Shown: positions 51,575-62,376 of the stretch, in pieces | How the letters are laid out: each line of letters starts with the position of its first letter | Position numbering within the stretch: the first letter of the stretch is position 1 | NCBI RefSeq assembly: GCF_030687535.1 | Contig: NZ_CP117437.1 | Coordinates: 124,001 to 188,000, forward strand | Direction: 5' to 3' | DNA length: 64,000 nt | Source: Pseudomonas sp. FP2335 | Lineage (GTDB): Bacteria > Pseudomonadota > Gammaproteobacteria > Pseudomonadales > Pseudomonadaceae | Notes under the pieces: generated by a model | The model's database searches: none | What the model was told of the DNA's origin: nothing | The model's input: the letters and a program-made list of their open reading frames with translations, nothing else | Position numbers and translations under genes: made by a program

Positions 51575-52443
51575 AAAAACCGTTTTTGACCATCGGCCGT
51601 GTAGTCCTCACGTTGTTGATCGTGACCTTTGCGGTCGTCGTGGTGTGGCGCATGGTCATGTACTACATGTTTGCGCCGTGGACCCGCGACGGGCACATCC
51701 GCGCCGACATCGTGCAGATCGCCCCGGACGTGTCCGGGCTGATCCAACAAGTCGAGGTGCGTGACAACCAGCTGGTGACCAAGGGCCAGGTGCTCTTCGC
51801 CGTCGACCAGGATCGCTTCAAGCTGGCCCTGCGCCAAGCCCAGGCCGCCGTCGCCGACCGCCAGGAAACCCTGGCCCAGGCCAACCGCGAATACAAACGC
51901 AACCGTGGCCTGGGCAACCTGGTGCCGAGCGAGCAACTGGAAGAAAGCCAGTCCCGCGTTGCCCGTGCCCAATCGGCGCTGGCTGAAGCGCAGGTGACGG
52001 TGGACGCCGCCCAGCTCAACCTCGACCGCTCGGTGATCCGCAGCCCGGTGGACGGCTACGTCAACGACCGTGCGCCGCGCAGCCAGGAGTTCGTTACCGC
52101 CGGGCGTCCGGTGTTGTCGGTGGTGGACAGCAATTCGTTCCACATCGACGGTTACTTCGAAGAAACCAAGCTCGACGGTATCCACGTCGGCATGGGCGTG
52201 GACATTCGGGTGGTCGGCGACAACGCCCGTTTGCACGGGCATGTGCAGAGCATCGTCGCCGGTATCGAGGACCGTGACCGCAGCAGCGGCGCCAACCTGT
52301 TGCCCAACGTCAACCCGGCGTTCAGCTGGGTGCGCCTGGCCCAGCGGATTCCAGTGCGCATCGCGTTTGACGAGGTGCCGGCAGACTTCCGCATGATTGC
52401 CGGACGCACGGCCACGGTGTCGATCATTGGAGACAAGCCATGA
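51571..52443 (+). CDS. HlyD-family membrane fusion protein (AaeA-like)
   Basis: 290-residue periplasmic adaptor with an N-terminal helix (about 8-30), lipoyl halves (IAPDVSGLIQQVEVRDNQ; RSPVDGYVNDRAP), a helical hairpin between them and a C-terminal barrel. AaeA-like in length and layout. It overlaps the DUF1656 stop and the OMF start by 4 nt each, so the four genes are translationally coupled. Confidence 0.93.
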   Translation: MKKPFLTIGRVVLTLLIVTFAVVVVWRMVMYYMFAPWTRDGHIRADIVQIAPDVSGLIQQVEVRDNQLVTKGQVLFAVDQDRFKLALRQAQAAVADRQETLAQANREYKRNRGLGNLVPSEQLEESQSRVARAQSALAEAQVTVDAAQLNLDRSVIRSPVDGYVNDRAPRSQEFVTAGRPVLSVVDSNSFHIDGYFEETKLDGIHVGMGVDIRVVGDNARLHGHVQSIVAGIEDRDRSSGANLLPNVNPAFSWVRLAQRIPVRIAFDEVPADFRMIAGRTATVSIIGDKP

Positions 52444-53882
52444 AGCAACGGCTGGCCATTACTGCGCTGGGGTTGTTGCTGTCGGCCTGCCAGGCGGTGG
52501 GCCCGGATTACAAACTGCCGGATGCAGCGGCGGTGAAGCGCGGCGATCTGCAAGGGCAGCTCGCGGGCGAGGGCCACAATGTGGTGTCGGCGCCGGTGCC
52601 GGCCGACTGGTGGAAACTGTACAACGACGCGCGCCTGGACGAACTGGTGCGCCAGGCCATGGCCTCCAACACCGATCTGCGCGTGGCCGCCGCCAACCTG
52701 CAGCGTTCGCGGTATCAGGTGCAGCAGGCGGAATCCGCCGGTGGCTGGAATGCCGGGGTGAAGGCCGAGGCCCAGCGCTTGCAGGAATCCGGCGAGGCGT
52801 TCTTGCTGGCAGACAAAGTGCCGGTGGCGAACATCGGCAGTGTCGGCATCAGCACGTCGTACCAGTTCGACCTGTGGGGCACCTTGCAGCGCGGGATCGA
52901 AAGCGCCCAGGCCAGCGCTGATGCCGCCCAGGCCGCCGCCGATATTGCGCGCATCACCCTGGTGGCGGATGTGGTGCGTTCCTACACCCAGGTCTGCGCG
53001 GCCAACGAAGAACTGGCGATTGCCAACGAGTCCCTGCAACTGCAAGCCCAGAGCACCACCCTGACCCAGCGCCTGCGCGACGCCGGGCGCGGCGATGAAA
53101 CCCAGGTGACCCGCTCGCAAACCCAATACAAATCCTTGCGCGCCGACATGCCGCGCTACGAAGCGGCGCGCCAGGCCGGTCTGTTCCGTCTGTCGATGCT
53201 GCTGGCCAAGCCGGTGGATCAATTGCCAGCGGGCACCGGCAGCTGTGCCGAGCTGCCGCACATCGCCCAGTTACTGCCGGTGGGCGACGGCGCCGCGCTG
53301 CTCAAGCGGCGTCCCGATGTGCGCCAGGCCGAACGCCAGTTGGCGGCAGCGACGGCGCGTATCGGCGTGGCCACCGGCGCGCTGTACCCGGACATCAGCA
53401 TCGGCGCCACGGTCGGCACCGTCGGCATTCTGGAAAACCTCGGCACTGCACCGACCAACCGCTGGGGGTTCGGCCCGCTGATCAGTTGGACCGTGCCGAC
53501 CAACGGCGCCCGCGCACGCATCCACGAAGCCGAAGCCGCGACCCAGGGCGCCCTGGCGCATTTCGACGGGGTGGTGCTCAACGCCATCCGCGAAACCCAG
53601 ACGGGCCTGGCGCAATACACCGCGCAGTTGCAGCGTCGCGACGCCTTGAACGAAGCCGGCGAGTCGGCCAAGGAAGCGGCGGACCAGACGCACCGCTTCT
53701 TCCAGGCCGGCCGCGCGTCGTTCCTCGCCGACCTGCAAGCCACCCGCACCTACACCGATGTACGGGCGCAACTGGCGGCGGCGAACACCCAGGTTGCCAT
53801 GAGCCAGATCGATCTGTTCCTGGCCTTGGGCGGCGGTTGGGAAAGCGGACGAACGCAAGCGGCGCAAGCCAGCAAACCCTGA
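52440..53882 (+). CDS. outer-membrane efflux lipoprotein, NodT/OprM family
   Basis: 480 residues. Lipoprotein signal LGLLLSAC (Cys about 17) followed by QAVGPDYKLPD, two OEP repeats and the conserved LKRRPDVRQAERQLAAA. It is the outer-membrane channel of the MarR-controlled FUSC pump. A strong hairpin follows 16 bp after the stop. Confidence 0.93.
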   Translation: MKQRLAITALGLLLSACQAVGPDYKLPDAAAVKRGDLQGQLAGEGHNVVSAPVPADWWKLYNDARLDELVRQAMASNTDLRVAAANLQRSRYQVQQAESAGGWNAGVKAEAQRLQESGEAFLLADKVPVANIGSVGISTSYQFDLWGTLQRGIESAQASADAAQAAADIARITLVADVVRSYTQVCAANEELAIANESLQLQAQSTTLTQRLRDAGRGDETQVTRSQTQYKSLRADMPRYEAARQAGLFRLSMLLAKPVDQLPAGTGSCAELPHIAQLLPVGDGAALLKRRPDVRQAERQLAAATARIGVATGALYPDISIGATVGTVGILENLGTAPTNRWGFGPLISWTVPTNGARARIHEAEAATQGALAHFDGVVLNAIRETQTGLAQYTAQLQRRDALNEAGESAKEAADQTHRFFQAGRASFLADLQATRTYTDVRAQLAAANTQVAMSQIDLFLALGGGWESGRTQAAQASKP

Positions 53883-53898
53883 GCGAATAGCTATGCTT

Positions 53899-53945
53899 TG
53901 TCAGGTGAACGCCGTGGCTTTTCAGGCAACGGCGCTCACCTGACA
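53899..53945 (+). terminator. long hairpin after efflux operon
   Basis: TGTCAGGTGA(a)CGCCGT pairs with ACGGCG(c)TCACCTGACA: 10 plus 6 bp with one mismatch and a 13-nt loop. Probable terminator of the FUSC operon; it lies before the unrelated membrane gene at 53977. Confidence 0.65.
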
Positions 53946-53976
53946 CTGCTCGCGTTTGCTCATGGGGATTCCAATA

Positions 53977-54609
53977 ATGAAAAACCCTTATGCTCCCGCT
54001 TTCTGGTGCGTGTTCTTCGCACTGGTGTTGTTATCGGCTGCCTACTTCTATGGCGTCATGCTCGCCCATCAAATCGACAAGGCCATGGTGTTCCTCGACA
54101 GCGCCTGCCTGGTGATCGGTACCTTATCCATCGGCGTGGTGGCCTGGGCGTCCTACCAGAACCATCGGATCAAACGTCGGCTGCTCGAACAGGGCAAGAC
54201 CCGCGTGGCGATCTGGGACACCAAGGTCGCCCTGCGCCGCGTCGAAACCGTATTCGACCGCTATTTCTGGGGCAGCTACTGGCAGCCTGGGCGCACCTTC
54301 CAGGAAGTCATGGGTGAACTCACTGGCACGCCCCTGGAAAAAAGCCTCGAAGCCCTGAAAAAACAGTGCGTGGCCCTGGATCAGCAAGTCGCCGACGGTA
54401 GGCATTGGCTGAATAATGCGCGGGAATTGTCCGACGTCGCCGCGCAAATGGCGCGGGAGCGCTACCAACTGGACTTCTGCGACCCCAAGGCCGACACCCC
54501 CGGCAATGCGGTGATCCACCGCGAGTTTGAGGTGCTGGTGTACACCTGGACGGCGCGGTTGAAGAGTTTTGATCACCAGCTCGATGAGATCGACTCGGAA
54601 TACTCGTGA
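53977..54609 (+). CDS. membrane protein of unknown function
   Basis: 210 residues from the ATG at 53977 (GGGGA upstream; ATG 53962 also possible). Two N-terminal helices (about 9-30 and 44-62) precede a cytoplasmic helical region of about 145 residues rich in charged residues and coiled-coil-like (EKSLEALKKQCVALDQQV). No family recognised. It is transcribed alone. Base composition resembles its neighbours. Confidence 0.78.
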   Translation: MKNPYAPAFWCVFFALVLLSAAYFYGVMLAHQIDKAMVFLDSACLVIGTLSIGVVAWASYQNHRIKRRLLEQGKTRVAIWDTKVALRRVETVFDRYFWGSYWQPGRTFQEVMGELTGTPLEKSLEALKKQCVALDQQVADGRHWLNNARELSDVAAQMARERYQLDFCDPKADTPGNAVIHREFEVLVYTWTARLKSFDHQLDEIDSEYS

Positions 54610-54756
54610 ACCATCTGCTGGCCTGACCCCTCTGAAAAGCTGGGCCGTTCGCGGCCGCCAGTGCTAATCTTCCCCCGCTTTTGGCGGGCTTGAGCCAACC
54701 CTTTCAGGGTTCAAGGAAGACAGCCCACTTCTCACAGGATTTGATCAGGTCACTTC

Positions 54757-56253
54757 ATGAATAAGCCAGCCGTAGTTCTTTTGGGTTTTGTTGTCGCCGT
54801 TGGCGTCGTCAGTGCAGGCGGTGCCTGGTACACCGGCAAGCAGTTGGAGCCGGTGCTGCAAACGGCGGTGCAGGACGCCAACAAGGAACTGCAACGTTCC
54901 ATGGCCGGCGTCGACGGGCGTCTGGACCTGGAGCTGGTCTCCCTCGACCGTGGCCTGTTCAGCAGTACCGCGCACTATCGCCTCAAGGCCCAGGGCTCGT
55001 TCTTCGGTGAGCAGAACCCGAACCCGGAACTGCTCTTCGTCGACCACATCGAACACGGCCCGCTGCCGTTCTCGCGTCTGGTGTCGCTGAAGTGGCTGCC
55101 GGTCATGGCCACCAGTCACTACGCGCTGGAAAAGAACGCCACCACCGAAAAATGGTTCGCCGCCGCCAAAGACGTGTCGCCGCTCAAGGGCGTGGCCAAT
55201 ATCGGCTACAGCCGTTCGGTCAGCGGTAATCTCGAATTGCTGCCACTGGAGTACAAGGACGACACGTCCAGTGCCAGCTTCTCCGGTCTGAACCTGGACT
55301 TCGACAGCAGCGCCGAAGGCAAGAAGGTCAAGGTCGACGGCTTCATGAACAGCCTCAAGCTGAACGCCGTCGATGGCAACGGCACGCCCTTCGCCGCCGA
55401 CCTGTCCGGCCTGACCGTGGCCAGCAACCTGGAAAAATCCACCTTCGGCTTCTACACCGGGCAGAACACCGTTGAACTGACCGACACCAAGCTGACCTTC
55501 GGCCCGCAACAAACCGTGCTGACCCTCAAGGGCTTCGAGCAGAAAGACACCAGCGACGTCAAAGACAACAACATGGCTGGCCGCGTCGACTACAAGATCG
55601 ACGCGATCGGCTTCCAGGGCAAACCGGTCGGCTCCGCCGCCATGGCCGTGAGCGTGAAGAACATCGACGTGCCGTCGGGCCTGCTGCTGACCAAGCTCTA
55701 TCAGGACAAGATGCAGCCGGTGCAAGCCGCCGCCGCTGCCGGGCAACCGGTGCCGGAACTGCAACTGACCGAAGCCGAGCAGACCCTGGCCGAAGCCAAC
55801 GTCAACCAACTGCTGGCCGCCAAGCCGCAAGTGGCGCTGGAAAACCTGTCGCTGAAAACCGCCCACGGCGAAAGCAAGTTCAACCTGGTCCTGGACCTGG
55901 CCAAGCCTGCGTCCATGGAGCTGCCACCTGTTGAACTGGGCAAGCAGATCATTGCGCTGCTGGATGCCAACCTGACCCTGTCCAAGCCCATGATCGCCGA
56001 TATCGCCGCCCTGCAAGCCCAGGCCGGTGGCGTGACCGATCCGAAAGCCGTCGAGCAGCAAGCGCAGATGGCTTCTGAAATGGTCAGCGGCATGGCCGTC
56101 GGCACCCAACTGGCGACCCTGGTCGGCAATGACGTGGTGTCCCAGCTGCACTACGCCAACAACGAAGTGACCTTCAACGGCCAGAAGATGAGCGTTGAGC
56201 AATTCATTGGTTTCGTGTTGGCCAAAGCCGGTGCGGTGAGCGGCGCGCAGTAA
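54757..56253 (+). CDS. YdgA family protein (DUF945)
   Basis: 498 residues. A single N-terminal helix (about 5-24, VVLLGFVVAVGVVSAGGAWY) is followed by the YdgA/DUF945 body (GKQLEPVLQTAVQDANKEL; LVSLDRGLFSSTAHY), a largely beta-rich periplasmic part. Family length is usually 450-500. It is thought to sit in the cell envelope; its function is not established. Stands alone before the pga operon. Confidence 0.88.
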   Translation: MNKPAVVLLGFVVAVGVVSAGGAWYTGKQLEPVLQTAVQDANKELQRSMAGVDGRLDLELVSLDRGLFSSTAHYRLKAQGSFFGEQNPNPELLFVDHIEHGPLPFSRLVSLKWLPVMATSHYALEKNATTEKWFAAAKDVSPLKGVANIGYSRSVSGNLELLPLEYKDDTSSASFSGLNLDFDSSAEGKKVKVDGFMNSLKLNAVDGNGTPFAADLSGLTVASNLEKSTFGFYTGQNTVELTDTKLTFGPQQTVLTLKGFEQKDTSDVKDNNMAGRVDYKIDAIGFQGKPVGSAAMAVSVKNIDVPSGLLLTKLYQDKMQPVQAAAAAGQPVPELQLTEAEQTLAEANVNQLLAAKPQVALENLSLKTAHGESKFNLVLDLAKPASMELPPVELGKQIIALLDANLTLSKPMIADIAALQAQAGGVTDPKAVEQQAQMASEMVSGMAVGTQLATLVGNDVVSQLHYANNEVTFNGQKMSVEQFIGFVLAKAGAVSGAQ

Positions 56254-56282
56254 AAATTTCGCCATCACCCGCAAATAAATAA

Positions 56283-56360
56283 TGGGGGGGCGGGCGTGCG
56301 TGTGAACGGGGTCAAACAGTCGACACTGACCCCGTTATCACAGGTAAGTCCGTCCCCCCA
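56283..56360. repeat. nested inverted repeat between ydgA-like gene and pgaA
   Basis: Inner AACGGGGTCA/TGACCCCGTT (56305-56314 and 56327-56336, perfect 10-bp arms) and outer TGGGGGG/CCCCCCA (56283-56289 and 56354-56360). It could end the ydgA-like transcript or act in the leader region of the pga operon. The remaining bases to 56540 hold no other feature I can support. Confidence 0.55.
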
Positions 56361-56540
56361 TTGGCTTTTCAGATTCCCCACCAATTCTGAACAATTGTTA
56401 TGAATTGGCCTTTTCCCTACTTTCCTAAGGGATAGTTCCTACAGGAAAGCTAGGTCGGGTCACTAGACGCCGACACCCTGATGCAAATCGCTCAGGACCA
56501 CCTATCGTTACAGCTTTCCGTGTGTAAGGAAGCTCACGAT

Positions 56541-59021
56541 ATGCTGCGAAACCTACCACTCAGTGCTTCAGGCCGGTTGCGACTGCTCATCGGGGCAGCC
56601 TTGTGCAGCCAGTTATTGGTGCCAGCCTTCGCCGTGGCCGACCCTGCCTACGATGCCCTGGTCATTCAGGCCCGCAACGGCAATTTCACGCCGGCCCTGA
56701 CGCAATTGCGCCAGTTGCCTGCCGAGCGCCAGACGCCGGGCCAGGTCAGTGATCACTTGGTTATCGCCGGTTGGGCAGGGCAGGATGCCGAAGTGCTCAA
56801 GGTGTACGAGGCTCAGGGTAAAAATCGCACCTTGACGCCCCAGGCGCTCGCCACCGTGGCGCGCACCTATCGCAATCAGAAGCAGTGGGCCCAGGCCGAG
56901 GCGGTGTATCGCCAGGCGCTGCTGCGTGACCCGAACAATGTCGACCTGCAACTGGGCCTGGCCCTGACCCAGGCCGACGGCGGCAAAACCACCGAAGCCG
57001 TGCAACGCGCCCGTGCGTTGGTCGCCGCCAAGCCTGATGACCCGAACCGGCGCATGGCCCTGGGCTACGCGCTGACCCGCGCGGGCTTCAACTATGACGC
57101 GCTGTTCGAGTTCGACCAGGCCTTCCTGCATGCCGGGGATAAACCGGAGGTTGCCCGCGAATACATCGTCGCCTTGCAAAAGGCCCGCATGCCGGAACCG
57201 GCCCTGCGCCTGTCGGCCAAGCGCCCGGGCCTGGTCGACCCGGTGACCCAGCGTCGCCTGGAAGGTGACCTCGCCGCCGAACGCGTGCGCATGGCCGAGT
57301 TCGCCACGCGTTCGGAAAACGAACGCTATGTCGTCGCCGACCGCGCCCTGCAGGACTACGACAAACTGCTCGCCCGCTGGACCCCGGACGCCAGCGCCCA
57401 CGACGACGTAGTGCGCTGGCGCATCGACCGCCTGGGCGCGCTCAAGGCCCGCGCACGTACCGCCGAAGTGATCCGCGAGTACGAAACCCTCACCGCCGAA
57501 GGCGTGCAATTGCCCACCTATGCCGTGCGTTGGGTGGCCGCGTCGTACCTCGATCAGCGCCAGCCGGAAAAATCCGAGCCGCTGTATCGTCAGGCCCTGA
57601 GTGCGCCGGATGCCGAGCCGGATGATCGGGTCGAAGACACCACGGCGCTGTTCTACGCCTTGCAGGAAAGCGACCGGGGCACAGAGGCGGTCGAAGTCGC
57701 CAAAGGCCTCGCCACCAGCCAGAAGCCACGGGTTGAACTCAAGGGCTTGCCCATCGGCAATCCCAACGACGCCTGGATGGATGCGCAACAACTGTCGGCC
57801 CAGTCCGGCGTGTACGGCGGCGACCTGCCGGGCAGCGAGTCGAGCCTGGACGCGTTGGTCGACAAGGCCCCAGGCAACGTCGGCCTGCGCCTGGCCCAGG
57901 CCGACATGTACCGCGCCCGCGACTTGCCACGGCGCGCCGAAGGCATTCTCAAGGAAACCGAAGCCCAGGTGCCGCGTGACATCGGCCTGGAAGTCAGCCA
58001 GGCCTACACCGCGATGGATTTGGAGGAGTGGCGCCAGCTCGACGTGCTTACCGACGACGTGCTCGCTCGCAACCCGGACAGCCGTCAGGTGCAGCGCCTG
58101 AGCCGGTTGCGCGATGTGCACGACATGGCCGAGCTGCGCGTCGAGGCCTACACCGGCAAGAGCTTTGGCGGCGGTAGCGACAGCGCGGCCGGTGCCGTCT
58201 CGGGCAGTCGTGACTGGGGCATTGAAAGCCGTATCTACACGCCGCCGATTGACGAAGACTGGCGCCTGTTCGCCGGTGCCGGCTACGCCACCGCCGACTT
58301 TGAAGAAGGCACGGGCCATCACCGCTGGCAGACCGTGGGCGTCGAACGGCGTACCCGCGACATGACCCTGGAGGCCGAAGTTTCCAACCATTCCTACGGC
58401 GATGGCAGCAAGCAAGGTGCCGCGGTGTCGATTGCCCGTGACATCAACGACAACTGGCAATACGGCGGTAGCCTCGGTTATTTGCTGTCCACCACGCCAC
58501 TGCGGGCATTGAATGCCGGGATCACCGCCAACGGCGGCAGCGGTTTTGTGCGCTGGCGCGCCAATGAAAGCCGCGAGTGGAAACTGACCCTCAGCCCGTC
58601 CCATTTCAGCGACGGCAACGACCGTTTCGAAGCCCTGCTCAGCGGCCGCGAAGGCCTCTACAGCTCACCACGGGTGCAAGTGGACCTGGGCCTGGAGGTC
58701 GGCGCCAGCCGCAACAGCAAGGAAGACACGGTGTACTTCAACCCGAAGTCGGACTTCACCGTGCTGCCGGTCATCAACATCAATCATGTGCTCTATCACC
58801 GCTACGAGACTCAGTGGAGTCAGCAGTTCCAGGTCGGTGCGGGTACCTATAGCCAGCAGGATTATTCCACCGGCGGCATCGGGCTGGTGGGCTACGGCCA
58901 ACGCTACCGCTGGAATGACGTGCTGGAAGCCGGTGCCAACCTGAGCCTGATCAGCCGACCTTACGACGGCAATCGCGAACGCGATCTGCGCCTGCTCGTC
59001 GACCTCACTTACCGTTTCTAG
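56541..59021 (+). CDS. pgaA: poly-beta-1,6-GlcNAc exporter porin PgaA
   Basis: Outer-membrane export protein of 826 residues for partly de-N-acetylated poly-beta-1,6-N-acetylglucosamine. A signal peptide (cut near AFAVA) precedes a helical TPR region (about 40-520; YRNQKQWAQAEAVYRQALL) in the periplasm that binds PgaB and polymer, then a 16-stranded-type beta-barrel (about 530-826) ending LVDLTYRF. ATG 56541 has AAGGA 10 nt upstream; an upstream ATG at 56481 gives no sensible signal. First gene of pgaABCD. Expression of pga operons is often tied to c-di-GMP, but no such site is visible. Confidence 0.93.
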   Translation: MLRNLPLSASGRLRLLIGAALCSQLLVPAFAVADPAYDALVIQARNGNFTPALTQLRQLPAERQTPGQVSDHLVIAGWAGQDAEVLKVYEAQGKNRTLTPQALATVARTYRNQKQWAQAEAVYRQALLRDPNNVDLQLGLALTQADGGKTTEAVQRARALVAAKPDDPNRRMALGYALTRAGFNYDALFEFDQAFLHAGDKPEVAREYIVALQKARMPEPALRLSAKRPGLVDPVTQRRLEGDLAAERVRMAEFATRSENERYVVADRALQDYDKLLARWTPDASAHDDVVRWRIDRLGALKARARTAEVIREYETLTAEGVQLPTYAVRWVAASYLDQRQPEKSEPLYRQALSAPDAEPDDRVEDTTALFYALQESDRGTEAVEVAKGLATSQKPRVELKGLPIGNPNDAWMDAQQLSAQSGVYGGDLPGSESSLDALVDKAPGNVGLRLAQADMYRARDLPRRAEGILKETEAQVPRDIGLEVSQAYTAMDLEEWRQLDVLTDDVLARNPDSRQVQRLSRLRDVHDMAELRVEAYTGKSFGGGSDSAAGAVSGSRDWGIESRIYTPPIDEDWRLFAGAGYATADFEEGTGHHRWQTVGVERRTRDMTLEAEVSNHSYGDGSKQGAAVSIARDINDNWQYGGSLGYLLSTTPLRALNAGITANGGSGFVRWRANESREWKLTLSPSHFSDGNDRFEALLSGREGLYSSPRVQVDLGLEVGASRNSKEDTVYFNPKSDFTVLPVININHVLYHRYETQWSQQFQVGAGTYSQQDYSTGGIGLVGYGQRYRWNDVLEAGANLSLISRPYDGNRERDLRLLVDLTYRF

Positions 59022-59033
59022 AAGAGCCTGACC

Positions 59034-61031
59034 ATGACCGTCCTCAGCCGTTGCTTGTTGATCCTGGGCGTAATGCTGGCCAGTGCCTGTGCCCAGCAAC
59101 CCGCGCCTTTCACCCCACCCGCCGAGCGGCCGATCGCGCCCAACGAATTGCCGTGGCCGAAGAACCACTTCCTGGGCATTGCCTACCACGACGTCGAGGA
59201 CCGCGACCCCGATCAGGCGGTGGTGGCGGTACGCACCGAACGTTTGATCGAGCAGTTGGCCTGGCTGCGCGAGAACGGCTACCAGGCGGTCAGCGTCGAT
59301 CAGATCCTCGCCGCCCGCCGTGGCGGCACACCGTTGCCGCCCAAAGCCATCATGCTCAGCTTCGATGACGGCTATTCAAGCTTCTACACCCGCGTGATGC
59401 CGATTCTGCGCGCCTATAACTGGCATGCCGTGCTGGCGCCGGTGGGCTACTGGATCGATACGCCGCTGGATAAACCCGTGGATTTTGCCGGTGTGCCACG
59501 TCCACGGGGTGAATTCCTGACCTGGCAGCAGATCCGTGAAGTGTCACAGTCCGGCCTGGTGGAAGTGGCCGCGCACACCGATGCCAGCCACACCGGGATC
59601 CTCGCCAACCCCCAGGGCAACCTGGAACCGGCGGCGGCCTCGCTGCGTTATGACCCGGCCACCGGCCGCTACGAAACCCAGGCGCAGTTCCAGGCGCGGA
59701 TGCGTGCGGACGTCACGGCGATCTCCAACAAGATCCAGGCAGTCACCGGCAAAAAACCACGGGTATGGGTGTGGCCATACGGCGCCGCCAAAGGCACCAC
59801 GTTGTCGATCGTCGCCGAACAGGGCTACCAGATGGCCCTGACCCTGGAAGACGGCCTCGACAACCTCGGCGACCTGATGAACAGCCCGCGCTTTCTGGTG
59901 GCCTCCGACCCGGACGGCGAGCACTTCGCCAACAGCATGGTCGCGGTGCAAACCCCGGCGCCGCTGCGGGTGATGCATGTGGACCTGGACAACGTGTATG
60001 ACCCGGACGCGGCCCAGCAAGCGCGCAACCTCGACCAGTTGGTGCAGCGCGTGTTGGACATGGGCGCAAGCACGGTCTTCCTGCAAGCCTTCGCCGACCC
60101 CAAGGGTGACGGCCTGGTGCACTCGGTGTACTTCCCCAACCGTCACCTGCCGGTGCGCGCCGACCTGTTCAACCGCGTCGCCTGGCAACTGCACACCCGT
60201 GCCCATGCCGCCGTGTATGCGTGGATGCCGGTGCTGAGTTTCGCCCTCGATCCCAAGCTGCCGCGCGTGACGCGCTGGGACCCGAAAACCGGCCAAATCG
60301 GCCTCGACCCGGATCAATACCAGCGCCTGTCGCCGTTCGACCCGCAAGTGCGCAAGATCATCGGCGAGATCTACGAGGACCTGGCGCGCAACAGCGCCAT
60401 CGACGGCGTGCTGTATCACGATGACGCAGTGTTCAACGATTTCGAAGATGCCAGCCCCGCGGCGCTCAAGGCCTATGTCGCGCAAGGCTTGCCCGGCAGC
60501 ATCGAAGCCCTGCGCGCCGACCCGGCCGTGATGCAGCGCTGGACCCGTTTCAAGAGCCGCTACCTGATCGACTTCACCAATGAGCTGACCGGCAAAGTCC
60601 GCGCCATTGCCGGGCCGCAGGTGCTGACTGCGCGCAATATCTTCGCCGAGCCGATGCTCAATCCGCAGAGCGAAGCCTGGTTCGCACAGAACCTCGATGA
60701 TTTCCTCCAGACCTACGACTGGACCGCGCCGATGGCCATGCCGTTGATGGAAGGCCAGGAGTACAAGACGTCCAACGCCTGGCTGGAAAAACTGGTCGCC
60801 ACGGTCAAGGCGCGCCCCGGTGCGCTGAACAAAACCGTGTTTGAACTGCAAGCCAAAGACTGGCGCACCAAGGCCGCGCCGGACATCGACAGCGACCAGA
60901 TGGCGCAATGGATGGGTGTGCTCAAGCGCCAGGGGGTCACCAGTTTTGGCTACTACCCGGACAACTTCCTGGAAAACTCCCCGGACCTGAAGACCGTGCG
61001 TCCGGCCCTTTCCAATCAATGGAACCCTTGA
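59034..61031 (+). CDS. pgaB: poly-beta-1,6-GlcNAc N-deacetylase PgaB
   Basis: 665-residue periplasmic lipoprotein (LASAC, Cys19). N-terminal NodB-type deacetylase with the metal/catalytic residues D111-D112 (LSFDDGYSS) and H181/H186 (HTDASH). The C-terminal domain, from about residue 310 ([10 protein letters not shown]), is the GH153-like glycoside hydrolase part of PgaB, with acidic residues in [12 protein letters not shown]. It removes some acetyl groups so the polymer can leave through PgaA. It starts 12 bp after pgaA. Confidence 0.94.
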   Translation: MTVLSRCLLILGVMLASACAQQPAPFTPPAERPIAPNELPWPKNHFLGIAYHDVEDRDPDQAVVAVRTERLIEQLAWLRENGYQAVSVDQILAARRGGTPLPPKAIMLSFDDGYSSFYTRVMPILRAYNWHAVLAPVGYWIDTPLDKPVDFAGVPRPRGEFLTWQQIREVSQSGLVEVAAHTDASHTGILANPQGNLEPAAASLRYDPATGRYETQAQFQARMRADVTAISNKIQAVTGKKPRVWVWPYGAAKGTTLSIVAEQGYQMALTLEDGLDNLGDLMNSPRFLVASDPDGEHFANSMVAVQTPAPLRVMHVDLDNVYDPDAAQQARNLDQLVQRVLDMGASTVFLQAFADPKGDGLVHSVYFPNRHLPVRADLFNRVAWQLHTRAHAAVYAWMPVLSFALDPKLPRVTRWDPKTGQIGLDPDQYQRLSPFDPQVRKIIGEIYEDLARNSAIDGVLYHDDAVFNDFEDASPAALKAYVAQGLPGSIEALRADPAVMQRWTRFKSRYLIDFTNELTGKVRAIAGPQVLTARNIFAEPMLNPQSEAWFAQNLDDFLQTYDWTAPMAMPLMEGQEYKTSNAWLEKLVATVKARPGALNKTVFELQAKDWRTKAAPDIDSDQMAQWMGVLKRQGVTSFGYYPDNFLENSPDLKTVRPALSNQWNP

Positions 61032-61033
61032 CC

Positions 61034-62374
61034 ATGTTCGACAGAATCCTGGCTATATTCGTACTGGCGCTGGTATTGGGCGTGCCCCTGGGCCTGATCT
61101 TCCTGGTCACCGGGCAGTTCCTGATGGACTTCGTGTTCTTCTACCCGCTGTTCATGTCGGCACTGTGGATCGCCGGCGGCCTGTATTTCTGGCTGCACTG
61201 GGAGCGCCACTGGCCGTGGGAAGAAGACACCCCGGCGCCGACCCTGGCCGGCAACCCGCTGATCTCGATCATCATCCCCTGCTACAACGAGGGCGATAAC
61301 GCGGCCGAGACCATCCATGCGGCGTTGGACCAGGTCTACCCGAACATCGAAGTGATCGCGGTCAACGACGGCTCCAAGGACAACACCGCCGCCGTGCTCG
61401 ATGCCCTCGCCCTGGAACACCCGCGCCTGCGCGTGTTGCACCTGGCGCAGAACCAGGGCAAGGCCGTGGCCTTGCGCATGGGCGCCGTGGCAGCGCGCAG
61501 CGAGTTCCTGGTGTGCATCGACGGCGATGCATTGCTCGACCGCAATGCGGCGGCCTATATGGTGGCGCCGATGCTCGACAACCCACGCCTGGGCGCGGTG
61601 ACCGGCAACCCGCGCATTCGTACGCGGTCGACCTTGATCGGGCGGGTGCAGGTGGGCGAGTTCTCCTCGATCATCGGTTTGATCAAGCGTACGCAGCGGG
61701 TGTTCGGGCGCATCTTCACGGTGTCCGGTGTGGTGGTGGCGTTCCGTAAGAAGGCGCTGGACCGCATCGACTACTGGAGCACCGACATGATCACCGAGGA
61801 CATCGACGTCAGCTGGAAGCTGCAACTCGATCACTGGGCGATCTTCTACGAGCCGCGTGCGCTGTGCTGGATCCTGATGCCGGAAACCGTCGGTGGCCTG
61901 TGGAAACAGCGCCTGCGCTGGGCCCAGGGCGGCGCCGAAGTGCTGTTCAAGAACATCCGTGGCATCTGGCAATGGCGCCATCGCTACCTGTGGCCGCTGC
62001 TGTTCGAATACTGCCTGTCCACCGGCTGGGCGTTCACCTTCCTGCTCTCGGTGATCTTCTGGGGCCTGGGCAAGTTCATGGTGCTGCCACCGGCGATTGC
62101 CGTGGACTCCCTGGTGCCCCCGGCGTTTACCGGCCTGGTGCTGGCGATGGTGTGCCTGGTGCAGTTTGCCGTGAGCATCCTGATTGACCGGCGCTACGAA
62201 AAAGACCTGTGGAAAACCCTGTTCTGGACCGTGTGGTATCCGATGGTGTTCTGGCTGGTCAGCTTGTTCACTACATTGGTCAGCTTTCCCAAGGTGCTGT
62301 TCAACCAGCACCAGAAGCGCGCGCGCTGGGTCAGCCCGGATCGTGGGATCAAACCCGCCAACGAGGAGGTGTGA
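61034..62374 (+). CDS. pgaC: poly-beta-1,6-GlcNAc synthase PgaC
   Basis: 446-residue GT2 processive glycosyltransferase in the inner membrane. Two N-terminal helices are followed by the catalytic domain with D112 (VNDGSKDN), the DxD pair D163/D165 (CIDGDALL), TED at 254-256 and QRLRW at 292-296; further helices follow. It polymerises UDP-GlcNAc and needs PgaD. The ATG is 2 bp after the pgaB stop. A longer frame from 60908 lies inside pgaB. Confidence 0.95.
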   Translation: MFDRILAIFVLALVLGVPLGLIFLVTGQFLMDFVFFYPLFMSALWIAGGLYFWLHWERHWPWEEDTPAPTLAGNPLISIIIPCYNEGDNAAETIHAALDQVYPNIEVIAVNDGSKDNTAAVLDALALEHPRLRVLHLAQNQGKAVALRMGAVAARSEFLVCIDGDALLDRNAAAYMVAPMLDNPRLGAVTGNPRIRTRSTLIGRVQVGEFSSIIGLIKRTQRVFGRIFTVSGVVVAFRKKALDRIDYWSTDMITEDIDVSWKLQLDHWAIFYEPRALCWILMPETVGGLWKQRLRWAQGGAEVLFKNIRGIWQWRHRYLWPLLFEYCLSTGWAFTFLLSVIFWGLGKFMVLPPAIAVDSLVPPAFTGLVLAMVCLVQFAVSILIDRRYEKDLWKTLFWTVWYPMVFWLVSLFTTLVSFPKVLFNQHQKRARWVSPDRGIKPANEEV

Positions 62375-62376
62375 TC

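Noticed and set aside
56613..58604. 663-residue minus-strand frame opposite pgaA
   Set aside because: Shadow frame; PgaA motifs and operon context support the plus strand.
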